Below, one piece after another: positions 22,313 through 31,416 of a stretch of DNA of 34,273 bases. Position numbers and translations under genes: made by a program. The DNA lies in contig JBMDXQ010000021.1 in assembly GCA_048594975.1 (NCBI GenBank), positions 1 through 34,273 of the forward strand. Reading direction: 5' to 3'. Numbering within the stretch: position 1 is the first letter of the stretch; each line of letters begins with the position of its first letter. A model generated the notes under the pieces. That model was not told the DNA's origin, ran no database searches, and saw only the letters and a list, made by a program, of their open reading frames with translations. This stretch comes from JBMDXB01 sp048594975 (lineage in GTDB: Bacteria > Acidobacteriota > Vicinamibacteria > Vicinamibacterales > 2-12-FULL-66-21).

Positions 22313-24829
22313 TCATTCGTAGCGCAGCGCCTTCATCGGCTCGAGCCGTGCGGCGCGCCGGGCGGGCAGATACGCCGCGACGAACGTCGCGGCGAGCACG
22401 AGCGGGGCTACGACCGCCAGGGACGTCGGATCCATCTGCGTGTCACCGCCACTCGGGAATGCCGCCTCGAGCAATCGCTGGACGCCCACGCCGGCCACGA
22501 GGCCGATCAACAGTCCGCTCCCCGCGAGCACAAGGCCCTGTCGCAGGACCATTCCCAGGACCGACTGGTGGCTGGCGCCAATCGCCATCCGAATGCCGAT
22601 TTCGCGCGTACGACGGCTCGTCGCGTACGCCACGAGGCCGTAAAGCCCGACGATCGCCAGCGCCAATCCCATCAGGCCCATCCCCGTGATGGTGCCGATG
22701 ATCACGTTGAAGATTCTCACCGACCGCATCCGGTAGAGATCCTCCATCGTGCGCACGTTGAAGATCGGCTGCGTGCGGCCGAGCGCGTGCACCAGCGCGC
22801 GCAGCGGCGCAGCGAGCGCCGCGGGATCGCCCGCCGACTCCGTTATCAGCACCATCTGCGACTGGTAACTCTGGCGATACGGCAGGTACACGAAGTCGGT
22901 CGGCGGCTCGGCCACCCATAGATACTTCGTCGTTGGCACGACGCCGACGATCGTGACCCAGACCTTCTGGTCTCCTTCCTGGAGCTGGAAACGCCTGCCG
23001 ATCGGATCCTGCGTCGGCGAGTAATGCTGCACGTACTGCTCGTTGACGACCGCCACGCGCGGCGAGCTGGAGGAATCCTGTTCGATGAATCCTCGGCCGC
23101 GAACGATCGGGATGTGCATCGTGGCGAAGTAGTTCTCGTCGATCCGCGCCGAGAACAGCGTGAGCGCCTCTTTGCCGGGCGGAAGCTGGTAGCCCTCCGG
23201 GATCACGTTCGAGGCATTGACGCCGTCAGTGGCCATCGGCACCGACGACGTGAGCGCGACAGACTTCACGCCCGGCAGCGTCCACGCTCCTTCCACCAGC
23301 TCGTGAAAGAACCGGCGGGTCCGGTCTTCGCCGTACCGTACGAGGCCCGGATCGAGGGTCATCAGGAGCAGGTGATCGGTTCGATATCCGGGGCCGCTCG
23401 CCAGCTGCTCGCGGAATCCTCGATACATGAACGTTGCGAGTACCAGCAGGATGACCGAGACGGCGACCTGACCCGCGACCAGCACGTTGCGTCCCCAACG
23501 GCGGCGCCGGCCGGCCATCAGCTCGCCGCCCTTGAGCACCATCGTCAGGTCCGCTCTCGACGTCTGAATCGCCGGCGCGAGACCGAATAGCAGCGTGCTG
23601 ACCGTGGCAACGATGAGGCTGAAGGCGAGCACGCGGCGATCGAGCTGGAACGTGAGGACGATCGGCAGGTCGGTCGGGATCTGAATCTGACGAAAGGCGG
23701 AGATGCCGCTCCACGCGACGCCCAGTCCGAGCACGCCTCCCGCGAGCGCGATCAGGAGGCTCTCGGTCATCAGCTGCCGGATCAGCCGCCACCGGCCGGC
23801 ACCAAGCGCCAGGCGCATGGCCATCTCCCGCGCCCGCGCCGGCGCCCTGCTCGTCAGCAGGCCTGCGACGTTCGCGCACGCGACCAACAGCACGGCGAGC
23901 GCGAGCGTGCCGAGCATCGCGACCAGCATTGTGTCGGGCGGCGACTGCGCCAGCCGCATCTGCAGTTCCGTTCGCGCCACGACGTTCCGGTTGCGGTTCG
24001 TGTCCGGATAGACGCGTTCGAGGTCCTTGCCGATCAGCGACAGCTCGGCCTGCGCGCGCGCAAGGCTCACGCCGGGCAAGAGGCGCCCTTTCAGTGTCAA
24101 GCTCCGGTTGTCGCGATCCTCGAGCGGGCTCTTTTTCGGATCGCCCGAGAGCCGTGGCCACATCATCAACGGGACGTAGAAATCGGAGCGAACGAACGCG
24201 TTCATCCCGGTGAACCGCTCGGGAGCGACCCCGACGACGGTGAACTCGATGCCGCTGAGCTGCACGTGCCGCCCCAGGACGTTCGGATCGGACGCGAACT
24301 GCTGCCTCCAGAGGTTATGACTGATGATCACGACCGCGTCTCGCCCGGGCACCGTGTTCTCGTCGGGCCCGAAGGCGCGTCCGAGCTCCGGCTCGACGCC
24401 CATCGTGCTGAAGAAGTTCCCGCTGACCAGCGTGCCGAGCTTCAGGGCGGGGAGCGCATCCCGCGTAACCGCCAGTCCGGCGGTCGTGAACGTGTATCCG
24501 ACGATGCCGCTGAAGCTGGTGCTGCGATCGCGGATATCGACGTAATCGGGATACGACGCCCCGATTCGGCTGAAGCCCTCGACCGACATCGTCGACCCGA
24601 TGGTGACGACCTCGCCCGGGCGCGCGACGGGCGGCGGGCGGAGCAGCAGCATGTCGGCCCAGCTGAACGCGGCGCCGTTCGCGCCGACACCGAGCGCGAG
24701 CGAGCAAACGGCGACGAGAGTGAACCCGGGGCTGGATGCCAGCGTGCGGCAGGCGTATCGCACGTCCTGCCACAATCGTTCGAGCCAACCGAGCCCGCGG
24801 ATCCCGGCGCCGGAGTTCTGTGTGGCCAT
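22313..24829 (-). CDS. MacB-like duplicated ABC transporter permease (acidobacterial orphan type)
   Basis: About 838 residues with two copies of the MacB-periplasmic plus FtsX-type permease unit. An N-terminal DVRYACRTLASSPGFTLVAV helix is followed by a large extracellular domain (SGNFFSTMGVEPELGRAF, GRHVQLSGIEFTVVGVAPE), three helices (LALAVLLVACANVAGLL), then a second periplasmic domain and closing helices (RTREIGIRMAIGASHQSV, PARRAARLEPMKALRYE). These proteins lack an ATPase domain, and none is encoded nearby; they occur in large numbers in Acidobacteriota and probably export substrates with a partner ATPase. ATG at 24829 starts the conserved part; an upstream ATG at 24898 would overlap the hydrolase gene by 19 bp. 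No PadR gene accompanies this copy. Confidence 0.88.
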   Translation of the reverse strand: MATQNSGAGIRGLGWLERLWQDVRYACRTLASSPGFTLVAVCSLALGVGANGAAFSWADMLLLRPPPVARPGEVVTIGSTMSVEGFSRIGASYPDYVDIRDRSTSFSGIVGYTFTTAGLAVTRDALPALKLGTLVSGNFFSTMGVEPELGRAFGPDENTVPGRDAVVIISHNLWRQQFASDPNVLGRHVQLSGIEFTVVGVAPERFTGMNAFVRSDFYVPLMMWPRLSGDPKKSPLEDRDNRSLTLKGRLLPGVSLARAQAELSLIGKDLERVYPDTNRNRNVVARTELQMRLAQSPPDTMLVAMLGTLALAVLLVACANVAGLLTSRAPARAREMAMRLALGAGRWRLIRQLMTESLLIALAGGVLGLGVAWSGISAFRQIQIPTDLPIVLTFQLDRRVLAFSLIVATVSTLLFGLAPAIQTSRADLTMVLKGGELMAGRRRRWGRNVLVAGQVAVSVILLVLATFMYRGFREQLASGPGYRTDHLLLMTLDPGLVRYGEDRTRRFFHELVEGAWTLPGVKSVALTSSVPMATDGVNASNVIPEGYQLPPGKEALTLFSARIDENYFATMHIPIVRGRGFIEQDSSSSPRVAVVNEQYVQHYSPTQDPIGRRFQLQEGDQKVWVTIVGVVPTTKYLWVAEPPTDFVYLPYRQSYQSQMVLITESAGDPAALAAPLRALVHALGRTQPIFNVRTMEDLYRMRSVRIFNVIIGTITGMGLMGLALAIVGLYGLVAYATSRRTREIGIRMAIGASHQSVLGMVLRQGLVLAGSGLLIGLVAGVGVQRLLEAAFPSGGDTQMDPTSLAVVAPLVLAATFVAAYLPARRAARLEPMKALRYE

Positions 24830-24879
24830 ACCGGATTTGACGTGCCGGGCGCCGGGAGGTTCGGTCAGCCCGTGGGAAA

Positions 24880-25560
24880 CTACCTGCCAAGATGGCATTG
24901 GAGAAACTCGGTCATCTTCCGTAGCTCATCGTCGCGCGGAGCCGAGTTGGTGAAGAAGGTACTGTGCCCGCATCCTTCACAGTAAGCCGTCTCGACAGGC
25001 TTGTTGTTCCCTCGCAAGGCCATCTCGAATTCACGCGCCAAGCGAAGCTGGCTGTTCGGTCCGTTGCTGTCTGCCGTGCCATGCATAAGCAGGATCGGCA
25101 CACTGAATTCCGCGGCGCGCTGCCAGGGTCTGAGCGCGTAGCCCGAAGAATGAAGAACGGCCGCCTGCACATTCCCATTTGCCAAGAGGTATTTCAGCGT
25201 CGCTTCTCCGGCGCCGCGGGAGTGACCGACGAGGGCGAGCCGATCGGACCGAACGTCAGGAAGCGCGCGCGTCGCCTGCACCAACGCGTCGACGAACTGC
25301 ACTGTTTCCGAATAATCGCCGGACTCCAAGGGCGGAATCTCCGGACAGGGAATCGGCAGCGTTACCTCACTCGCACCAGCGCCTCCGCCGCCTGAGAACC
25401 AGCATCCGGCTACGACGATGAAGCCACCGCGCGCCAAGTCGTTGGCCCATTCCACATACTGGCGCGCGACGCCGTGCGTGCCGTGCAGAACGAGGACCGC
25501 AGGAAAAGGACCCGTGCCCGAGGGGCGGGCGATCGCCGCCCGAACAGGGCGCCCTCGCCG
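24880..25560 (-). pseudogene. Dienelactone-hydrolase-like alpha/beta hydrolase lacking its N-terminus
   Basis: The frame shows GPFPAVLVLHGTHGVARQYV (oxyanion region), then LALVGHSRGAGEATLKYLL with the nucleophile Ser in GHSRG, ILLMHGTADSNGPNSQL with the acid, and EGCGHSTFFT with the His: a complete catalytic core of about 225 residues. Upstream of ARPSGTGPFP no signal peptide or first strands are found. Instead the sequence becomes a piece of a different protein in another frame, and the in-frame extension to 25695 is not protein-like. Translation from GTG at 25695 is possible, but the 5' end of the true gene is lost. Confidence 0.7.
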
Positions 25561-25690
25561 AACCTGTCGGCAACCCGCACGACCGGCCCAGTGAGCTCGA
25601 GCGATAATGGATCGAACGCCTGCGCCAGCAGCGTTTGCTCCTGGCCGAAGCACAGGTGGCCAATCCGTAGACGGCTGCCACGTTACGTTC
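25561..25690 (-). pseudogene. Fragment of a PD40/TolB-like beta-propeller repeat
   Basis: One minus-strand frame reads GHLCFGQEQTLLAQAFDP then LSLELTGPVVRVADRFGEG. This is the typical blade sequence of TolB/PD40 propellers found at the C-terminus of acidobacterial Ser/Thr kinases and transcription factors. Only about 45 residues remain, joined out of frame to the hydrolase that follows. Confidence 0.5.
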
Positions 25691-25740
25691 CCCACGGCCC
25701 CCCTTGCCTCACTGTTCGACGTCGCCGGACGCTCGGGGGC

Positions 25741-26105
25741 TCAACCCAGTCCGTCGCGGCCGGACGCAATGTGTTTGAGGAAATCCGCAGTCGCGCGGAC
25801 CTTCGGATCGCGTCGGAACTCAGGATGTGTGACGAGTAGCACGTCGTGATTCGCCACATCATCAGAGACTGCCACCAGGCTGTTGTTGCTGCGCGCGACG
25901 AAGCGCGGGAGCACGGCGACGCCCACGCCTGCCAGGGCGGCGGCCAACAACGTGTGCGTGCTATTCGTCTCGAGGACCACGTCGGTTGCAGTCCGCATGG
26001 CCTCGAACCACTTGGCCTCCTGGAGCATGTTGAACGCTGACGTGTAGGTGAGAAGCGGCATGTCGCGCAATCCGGCGCGGCCCTCGATGCGCCACCGTGT
26101 TGCAC
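25741..26105 (-). pseudogene. LysR-type regulator, effector-binding domain remnant
   Basis: MPLLTYTSAFNMLQEAKWFE, then VLETNSTHTLLAAALAGVGV and AVLPRFVARSNNSLV, match the second half of the LysR substrate-binding domain, ending VRATADFLKHIASG. The DNA-binding HTH and first half (about 170 residues) are absent; sequence upstream of 26110 is unrelated. It cannot act as a DNA-binding regulator. Confidence 0.75.
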
Positions 26106-26231
26106 ATCGCATGTGCCTATTCCCGCAGGTCTTTTCGGCCGCTCCCACGTCTATCCTTCGTGAACAGCTGCCGTTCCCGCGATCACGTGGGACCGGAATC
26201 GAGCAACTGATCGTCGCAAGGAGTCTTGAAC

Positions 26232-27539
26232 ATGAAGGATAGGTGGTTTGTAGGAATGTTGGTTTGCGCTCTGACGGTGCCGGCCGCGCGCCCAGGCGGC
26301 ATAGGCGTGTCAACCAGTCCATTCACCGGTGTTGCAGAGTCGTCTGTCACACCGATGGGAGTCGAGACGCACGTCGCCGCGGCTGGCGCGGTGATGGCGT
26401 GGAACGCCTTCGCGTCGAACCTTGTTGCCGCAAACCTGATGCCCGCGCCGCAGACGTATGCGCTCGCGATCGTCCATATCGCGATCCACGATGCCCTCAA
26501 TGCGATCGAACCCCGGTATCAGACCTACGCGTTTGGCGACTCTGCTCCGGGCGCTTCGACAGCTGCCGCGGTGGCGGCTGCCACACGTGACGTTCTCGTG
26601 CGGCTGGTGCCTCAGGCCACGACGTCAGTCAATAGCGAGTACGAAGCGGCTCTCTCGCTCGTTCCGGCGGGGAGCGCCAAAGAGGCCGGCATCGCGACAG
26701 GTCAGGCGGCCGCAGCCGCCATTCTCGGTCGGCGAAGTTCCGACGACCTTTTTGCGGCAATCACGAAACCCTACACGCCGGGCGCTCCCGAGCCGGGCGC
26801 GTACCAGCTGACCCCGCCGCTCCCCTTCGTGGTCCTGGCGGGGTGGAATGAGCTACCGCCTTTCGCGCTGAAAAACGCCGACCGGTTCCATCCGCCGGCA
26901 CCGCCGTCAGCCGAGAGCCTGAAGTACGCAACCGAGTACGATGAGGTGAAGAGTGTGGGTTCGTCTAGCAGTACCACGCGGACCGCAGAGCAGACGAACA
27001 TCGCGCAGTTCTGGTACAACGTGGCTGTCAAAGAATGGAACGTTGCGGCGCAGCAAGCCCTCGCCGCCGCGTCGGCTGATGGGTGGCAGATGGCGCGCAC
27101 GCTTGCGGTGCTCAACGTGTCATTGGCGGATGCCGTGATCGCGACGTTCGAGACGAAGTTTCGCGAGAACTACTGGCGGCCGATCACAGCAATCCGCGCC
27201 GGTGACAATGATGGGAATTCCAGTACCATCGGCGACCTCGCCTGGGAGCCTCTCTGCGTGACACCGCCCTTTCCTGAGTACTCGTCGACGCACGCAGCGA
27301 CCGGTGCCGCGGCGGCACATATTCTCGCCCTAGCACTGGGGGATCAGCAGACGTTCACCATTACCAATCCGAGCGGCGCCAGCAGGAATTACGTTCGATT
27401 CAGTGCGGCCGCGTTCGAGGAGGGCATCTCGCGTATTTTCTGCGGCATCCACTTCCGATCGGCGATGATGGCTGGATTCAGACAAGGGGAGCGGATCGCG
27501 CACTACGTTCACGCGCACCTGTTGAAGCCGCACCAGTGA
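26232..27539 (+). CDS. Vanadium-dependent haloperoxidase / PAP2-type phosphatase-like secreted protein
   Basis: 435 residues with an N-terminal hydrophobic signal segment (WFVGMLVCALTVPAARPG). Helical core motifs include TYALAIVHIAIHDALNAIEP, FRENYWRPITAIRAGD, FPEYSSTHAATGAAAA and GISRIFCGIHFRSAMMAG. The RP, SxxH-like and R...GxH residues are the anion-binding and catalytic set shared by vanadium haloperoxidases and PAP2 phosphatases, and the length and order fit the bacterial haloperoxidase-like family. ATG at 26232 has AAGGAG 8 bases upstream; a TTG at 26226 is too close to it. Whether it oxidises halides or acts as a phosphatase cannot be told. A methyltransferase frame starts at its stop codon. 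Confidence 0.85.
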   Translation: MKDRWFVGMLVCALTVPAARPGGIGVSTSPFTGVAESSVTPMGVETHVAAAGAVMAWNAFASNLVAANLMPAPQTYALAIVHIAIHDALNAIEPRYQTYAFGDSAPGASTAAAVAAATRDVLVRLVPQATTSVNSEYEAALSLVPAGSAKEAGIATGQAAAAAILGRRSSDDLFAAITKPYTPGAPEPGAYQLTPPLPFVVLAGWNELPPFALKNADRFHPPAPPSAESLKYATEYDEVKSVGSSSSTTRTAEQTNIAQFWYNVAVKEWNVAAQQALAAASADGWQMARTLAVLNVSLADAVIATFETKFRENYWRPITAIRAGDNDGNSSTIGDLAWEPLCVTPPFPEYSSTHAATGAAAAHILALALGDQQTFTITNPSGASRNYVRFSAAAFEEGISRIFCGIHFRSAMMAGFRQGERIAHYVHAHLLKPHQ

Positions 27540-27541
27540 CG

Positions 27542-28370
27542 ATGAGATTGTCGAGCGTCAAAGAACGGCAGAAGCGACACTGGGATACGGTCGCTCCGCG
27601 CCTGGGCGCATGGGCCGAGTGGGCCGAGCGGAATCTTCAGCCGATGACGTCGTGGCTTCAGCAATTGACGGGGTGGCCGGTCCAGGCTCGCGTCCTCGAT
27701 GTGGCCTGCGGCGCCGGGTATCCAGCGCTCGTGCTGGCGTGGGCCGGCGGTCGAGTCCTCGCCGCGGATCTGTCGCGACAGATGATTGGTGTCGCTTCTG
27801 AACGAGCGCGCCGCGAGCGCCTCGGCAACATCAGGTTCGTCCAGATGGACGCTGAGGCAGTGTGCTTTGCGGACTCGTCCTTCGATATCGTCACGAACAT
27901 CTACAGCCTGATGTTCTGTCTTGATCCCCAGCGCGTTGTCTCGGAGGCGCACCGACTGCTCGTGCCCGGCGGCCGCCTGGCCGTCGCCACTTGGGCCCAT
28001 CCGTCGCAAGAGTCCGTTTTTTGGAGTGATCCGCGAGGCGGCGGCGGAGTGTGTGCCGCTACCCGCGGCGCGATCGAAGGAACCCGGGCCATTTCGCCTC
28101 GACTCGACAGATCTCCTCTCTTCTCTGCTCGAGCGAGCGGGATTCACGAGGATCGAAGTCGAACGGGTGCCAATGATGTTCGAATGCGACTCGGTGCGCG
28201 AGTACTGCCAGATCTTCATGGACATCGCGTTGCATCCGCAGGCCGCCGCACTCCTGGCAAGTATGGGTGATGGTTTCCAGGAAGCCGTCGCGATCGCTGC
28301 GCGTCCATATTTCGACGACGGACGCGTGCGACTGGTGGCGACGACTTTGCGTGCGTCGGGCCGCAGATAG
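27542..28370 (+). pseudogene. SAM-dependent methyltransferase, frameshifted at a T run
   Basis: The first frame carries LTGWPVQARVLDVACGAGYP (SAM loop), VLAADLSRQMIGVA and FDIVTNIYSLMFCLDP, then VPGGRLAVATWAHPSQESVF. At the six-T run at 28017-28022 the frame changes, and the family continues GVIREAAAECVPLPA, then LLSSLLERAGFTRIEVERV, to a stop at 28370. Five Ts would restore one 275-residue protein. ATG at 27542 (or GTG at 27536) overlaps or abuts the haloperoxidase stop, so the pair is one operon. Without correction the product loses its C-terminal 110 residues. Confidence 0.75.
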
Positions 28371-28526
28371 CGGCGAGCAGCCGTAAATCTCAAGAGGAAG
28401 CCTGACGTCCGGCGGCGTCACGACCCGGAACCCGGGGTCGTGATGTTCGACAGGCAGCGGTGATTGTCCGATGCTTTGTCGGTCAACCCCGGACTGCTGC
28501 GAAAGGCCGAAGGGTGCAGATAGGGA

Positions 28527-29851
28527 GGCTGTGGTTCCCGGAAATTCCGATCTGAATGATAGATTGAGAGTTGTCCTCTCTCCGATTCTGAACAGTTGCC
28601 GTGTTCTCCACGTTCTTCCGCTCCCTTGCGCTGTCAATCCGCAGCCGCGCGGCCCTGCAGCTCGAGATCCTCGCACTTCGTCACCAACTCGGTGTCCTCC
28701 AGCGTTCGGTGAAGCGACCCAAGCTGACCTCGTCTGATCGGCTCCTCTGGGTCTGGCTCTGTCGCATCTGGTCCGATTGGCGATCAGCGCTCATCATCGT
28801 CCGACCGGACACTGTCATCACCTGGCATCGCAAGGGCTTTCGCCTGTTTTGGACGTGGAAGAGTCGCCGCGGGCGGCCTGGCCGCCCATCGGTTCCCCAG
28901 GACGTGCGCGAGCTGATCCGACAGATGAGCCGCGAGAATCCGCTCTGGGGCGCGCCACGTATCCATGGCGAACTCCTCAAACTCGGCATCGACATCGGTG
29001 AGACCAGCGTCGGCAAGTACATGAGGCGTCGCCGGGGACCACCGTCGCAGACGTGGAAAACCTTCCTGGACAATCACCTCACGACGCTGGTGTCTGTCGA
29101 CTTCTTCACGGTCCCGACCATCCGCTTCCAGGTCCTGTACGTCTTCCTGATACTTGCCCACGACCGACGCCGTATTCTCCACGTCGGTGTGACCGCTCAC
29201 CCGACGGCTGAATGGACAGCCCAGCAACTCCGAGAAGCGTTTTCGTGGGAGACGGCGCCGCGCTATCTACTACGTGACCGGGATGGCATCTTCGGCCACA
29301 CGTTCGTGGATCAGGTCACGGCGATAGGCATGTCGGAGGTCTTGTCGAAGCCGGGCTCGCCCTGGCAGCGCGCCTACATCGAGCGCGTGATCGGCACGAT
29401 CCGCCGTGAATGCCTCGATCACGTAATCGTCTGCAGTGAACGCAGCCTTCGCCACCACCTCCGTCGCTTCGTGGACTATTATCACCAGAGTCGGACCCAT
29501 CTCGGACTGCACAAGGACGCCCCGGAGCCACGGCCAGTGCAAGGCCCGGACGCCGGTCGGGTCGTCGCGTTCCCAGAAGTGGGCGGCCTACACCATCGCT
29601 ACGAGCGCTGCGCGGCCTGAAGAGCCTGCGCCGGTCCACGGACGGGTACCCCCAGGGCCTCTATTGGAAGTGAACTTGCGGAAGGGCAAGTCGGCTGGCG
29701 GCGTTCTCTTGAACGCCTGTCAGAACAGGCCGCCGATCGATCGTGGGCCGCAGGTGTCAACAGCGCCCGCCAACCTTGAGCGCAAACCGCTCTTGAGCCC
29801 GGCCGTACCGCCGTCGCCTCACGCCTAATCAAGTTTTCGAGAACCACAGCC
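28527..29851 (+). mobile_element. IS3/IS481-superfamily insertion sequence with terminal inverted repeats
   Basis: The left end GGCTGTGGTTCCCGGAAA (28527-28544) and the right end TTTTCGAGAACCACAGCC (29834-29851) are inverted repeats matching at 16 of 18 positions. They enclose one transposase gene and about 210 bp of noncoding 3' sequence, giving an element of 1325 bp. No clear target-site duplication was seen. Confidence 0.75.
28601..29620 (+). CDS. DDE integrase-core transposase
   Basis: 339 residues. An N-terminal helical region (LQLEILALRHQLGVLQRS) is followed by an HTH-like part (ENPLWGAPRIHGELLKLGID) and the integrase core, with catalytic Asp in LVSVDFFTVPT, Asp in LRDRDGIFG and Glu in QRAYIERVIGTIRRECLDH. 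This family is often labelled simply integrase-core protein and is related to IS3 and IS481. GTG at 28601 is the only start that keeps the conserved N-terminus. The gene looks intact and may be active. Confidence 0.88.
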   Translation: MFSTFFRSLALSIRSRAALQLEILALRHQLGVLQRSVKRPKLTSSDRLLWVWLCRIWSDWRSALIIVRPDTVITWHRKGFRLFWTWKSRRGRPGRPSVPQDVRELIRQMSRENPLWGAPRIHGELLKLGIDIGETSVGKYMRRRRGPPSQTWKTFLDNHLTTLVSVDFFTVPTIRFQVLYVFLILAHDRRRILHVGVTAHPTAEWTAQQLREAFSWETAPRYLLRDRDGIFGHTFVDQVTAIGMSEVLSKPGSPWQRAYIERVIGTIRRECLDHVIVCSERSLRHHLRRFVDYYHQSRTHLGLHKDAPEPRPVQGPDAGRVVAFPEVGGLHHRYERCAA

Positions 29852-30272
29852 ACGCCCAATGTCTCGGATACCGGCAGGAGCGCTAGCGCTCGTGGAGCGC
29901 GGAGACATCACCGGCGGTCGGTCGAGATCGACCGACTCGATGTCGGTCCACCGCACGTACTCGGGGCGCTCACGGCCGTTCACAAGTATCAGCGTGCCGG
30001 GCAGTCCTCTCGCAGAGATCGCCGGTGTGCCCCGGCGGCAGTTCCTCGCGGTTGTGGAGCGTCACCATGGCGCGCCGGGCGCCGCGCGTGTGATGGCCGG
30101 AGGTCGCGGGTCGTCGGCCTGACGACGGTCAACGATTTGCTGCCGAATACGGCGGTTGACGTTTTCGAAGGCTAATGGTCGGGGCGAGTGGGTTTGAGCG
30201 ACCGACCCCTAGGTTCCGAACCGAGCGTCCTCTGACCTGAAGCCGCCGCTGCTCTCCCGCGTCAGCGTCCGT

Positions 30273-30290
30273 GTGCAACGTTGTGCAACG
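30273..30290. repeat. GTGCAACG direct repeat, 10-bp spacing
   Basis: GTGCAACG occurs at 30273 and 30283. It has a similar layout to the other paired repeats of this window but a distinct sequence. Confidence 0.5.
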
Positions 30291-30343
30291 GATTCCGAGA
30301 AACGCGGCCTCGGTCGGCATCGAACGGCCGATGCGAGAGGCAA

Positions 30344-30367
30344 CCGACCCCGATTTTCTGGGGTCGG
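30344..30367. terminator. Hairpin CCGACCCC / GGGGTCGG
   Basis: A perfect 8-bp GC-rich stem with loop GATTTTCT. No T run follows on either strand, so it may be a structured inverted repeat rather than an intrinsic terminator. Confidence 0.4.
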
Positions 30368-30616
30368 CTGTGATCAGGCTATGACACGGATCAGATTCGT
30401 AGACAGAGGCTCCTCCTCGTGTCACGCAGGCGCGATTTGACGGAGCGAGTGGGCATGGCGCGAAACACGATCACGCGGTGCGAATGCGGTTTGCCGGCGA
30501 TACCCAAGTACGTGCAGCCAATGCGACGCCGTGCCAGGTTCGACCGCCCCGACCAAAGGGAAAGTCCCGGCGATTCGTAGGTTCTCCAGCGTGTTCGATT
30601 CGCTCCACCGATCAGG

Positions 30617-30645
30617 TTGACAGAGGACGGAGCTTATTTCACAAT
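30617..30645 (+). promoter_or_regulatory. Candidate promoter of the PadR operon
   Basis: TTGACA at 30617 is a perfect -35 box; 17 bases later CACAAT matches 4 of 6 of the -10 consensus. The region is AT-rich compared with its surroundings and lies just upstream of the ATG at 30656, which would give a very short leader. Confidence 0.45.
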
Positions 30646-30655
30646 TTATGAAGAT

Positions 30656-30988
30656 ATGGCACGCCACCTGTTGACAGACTTCGAGCTCATGATCCTGCTG
30701 GCTGCCCTGCGCGTCGGCGACGAGGCCTATGGCGTGCACATCGCCCGAGAGATCGAAGCGACCAGCGGCCGGCGCGTCTTGCTGGGGGCCGCGTATGCGG
30801 CGCTGGACCGCCTCGAGAGGAACGGACTCGTGGCGTCGAGCGTGGGCGATGCGACACCCGAGCGGGGTGGACGCGCGAAGCGTTTCTTCCGTGTTACGCC
30901 TCGCGGCCTGCGCGCCGTCAGGGCGACACAAGAGGCGCTCGTCGCAATGTGGCGCGACATCCCTCAGCTGAAGGAGAAGCTGACATGA
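30656..30988 (+). CDS. PadR-family transcriptional regulator
   Basis: 110 residues. LLTDFELMILLAALRVGDEA, YGVHIAREIEATSGRRVLLG and AAYAALDRLERNGLVASSVG form the winged helix of PadR regulators, followed by RAKRFFRVTPRGLRAV (wing) and a short C-terminal dimer helix. ATG at 30656 is chosen because conserved sequence begins there; an in-frame TTG at 30617 lies in the likely -35 box. Its stop overlaps the next start as ATGA. In Acidobacteriota PadR genes commonly head operons with orphan permeases, as here, and probably repress them. Confidence 0.9.
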   Translation: MARHLLTDFELMILLAALRVGDEAYGVHIAREIEATSGRRVLLGAAYAALDRLERNGLVASSVGDATPERGGRAKRFFRVTPRGLRAVRATQEALVAMWRDIPQLKEKLT

Positions 30989-31416
30989 CGACGCGTCGCC
31001 CTCCGCGACTAGCGCTTGCGCTCCTCGAACGCCTGGTTCCGAACCGTGCATGCCTCGCCGGCGATCTCATTGAGGAGTACCAGCGTCGCCCCTCGCGCAG
31101 CCGGCTGTGGTGGGAAGTGCTTGCGGCGATCGCGATCGCGTGGAGCAACCGATCTGACGAAATCCGTCCGCTGCGGCTCGTGGATCGCCAACCGGACGAG
31201 GCGGTGGAACGGACGCGCAGGATTGGTCGTCGTTTCGGGCCGGTCAACCTGACCGCGAGTCCTCTTGACGGAATCGGGGGCTTGGGGATCGCCGCGCTGG
31301 TGCTCCTGATGACGCGTGTCATGCCGGCGGCCTGGTGGCTCTTGCTCGGCTCCATGCTCGCCGGCATCGTGCTCGGTCTCGTCATGGTCGCGACCCGTCG
31401 GAGCCGGATTGGGTAG
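30985..31416 (+). CDS. Small membrane protein of the PadR-permease operon (permease-prefix-like)
   Basis: 143 residues. The start PRLALALLERLVPNRACLAG then DLIEEYQRRPSRSRLWWEVL is the short domain often found fused to the N-terminus of acidobacterial orphan permeases; here it stands alone. Two C-terminal membrane helices follow (GGLGIAALVLLMTRVMPAAW, LLGSMLAGIVLGLVMV). ATG at 30985 overlaps the PadR stop. It probably assists the permease encoded next, with which it overlaps by a few bases. Confidence 0.82.
   Translation: MTTRRPPRLALALLERLVPNRACLAGDLIEEYQRRPSRSRLWWEVLAAIAIAWSNRSDEIRPLRLVDRQPDEAVERTRRIGRRFGPVNLTASPLDGIGGLGIAALVLLMTRVMPAAWWLLLGSMLAGIVLGLVMVATRRSRIG

Larger units (their letters stand above)
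29852..30616. other. Noncoding stretch between IS and PadR gene
   Basis: No frame of either strand resembles a protein. It holds paired GTGCAACG repeats at 30273 and 30283 and a perfect 8-bp hairpin at 30344-30367. A weak tRNA-3'-like sequence on the minus strand near 30170-30230 (ending GCCCCGACCA) lacks a proper T-arm. Confidence 0.4.

Noticed and set aside
22122..22316. 64-residue minus-strand frame between module C and the permease
   Set aside because: It overlaps the module repeat and shows no family resemblance.
28017..28022. Programmed frameshifting at the six-T run of the methyltransferase
   Set aside because: Six Ts is short for transcriptional slippage and no stimulator was seen; an indel or miscall is simpler.
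29859..30122. 87-residue plus-strand frame after the IS
   Set aside because: Composition is low in hydrophobic residues, no motif is visible and there is no ribosome site.
30170..30230. tRNA 3' end on the minus strand ending GCCCCGACCA
   Set aside because: The T-arm does not pair properly and no other tRNA part is seen; chance similarity is likely.
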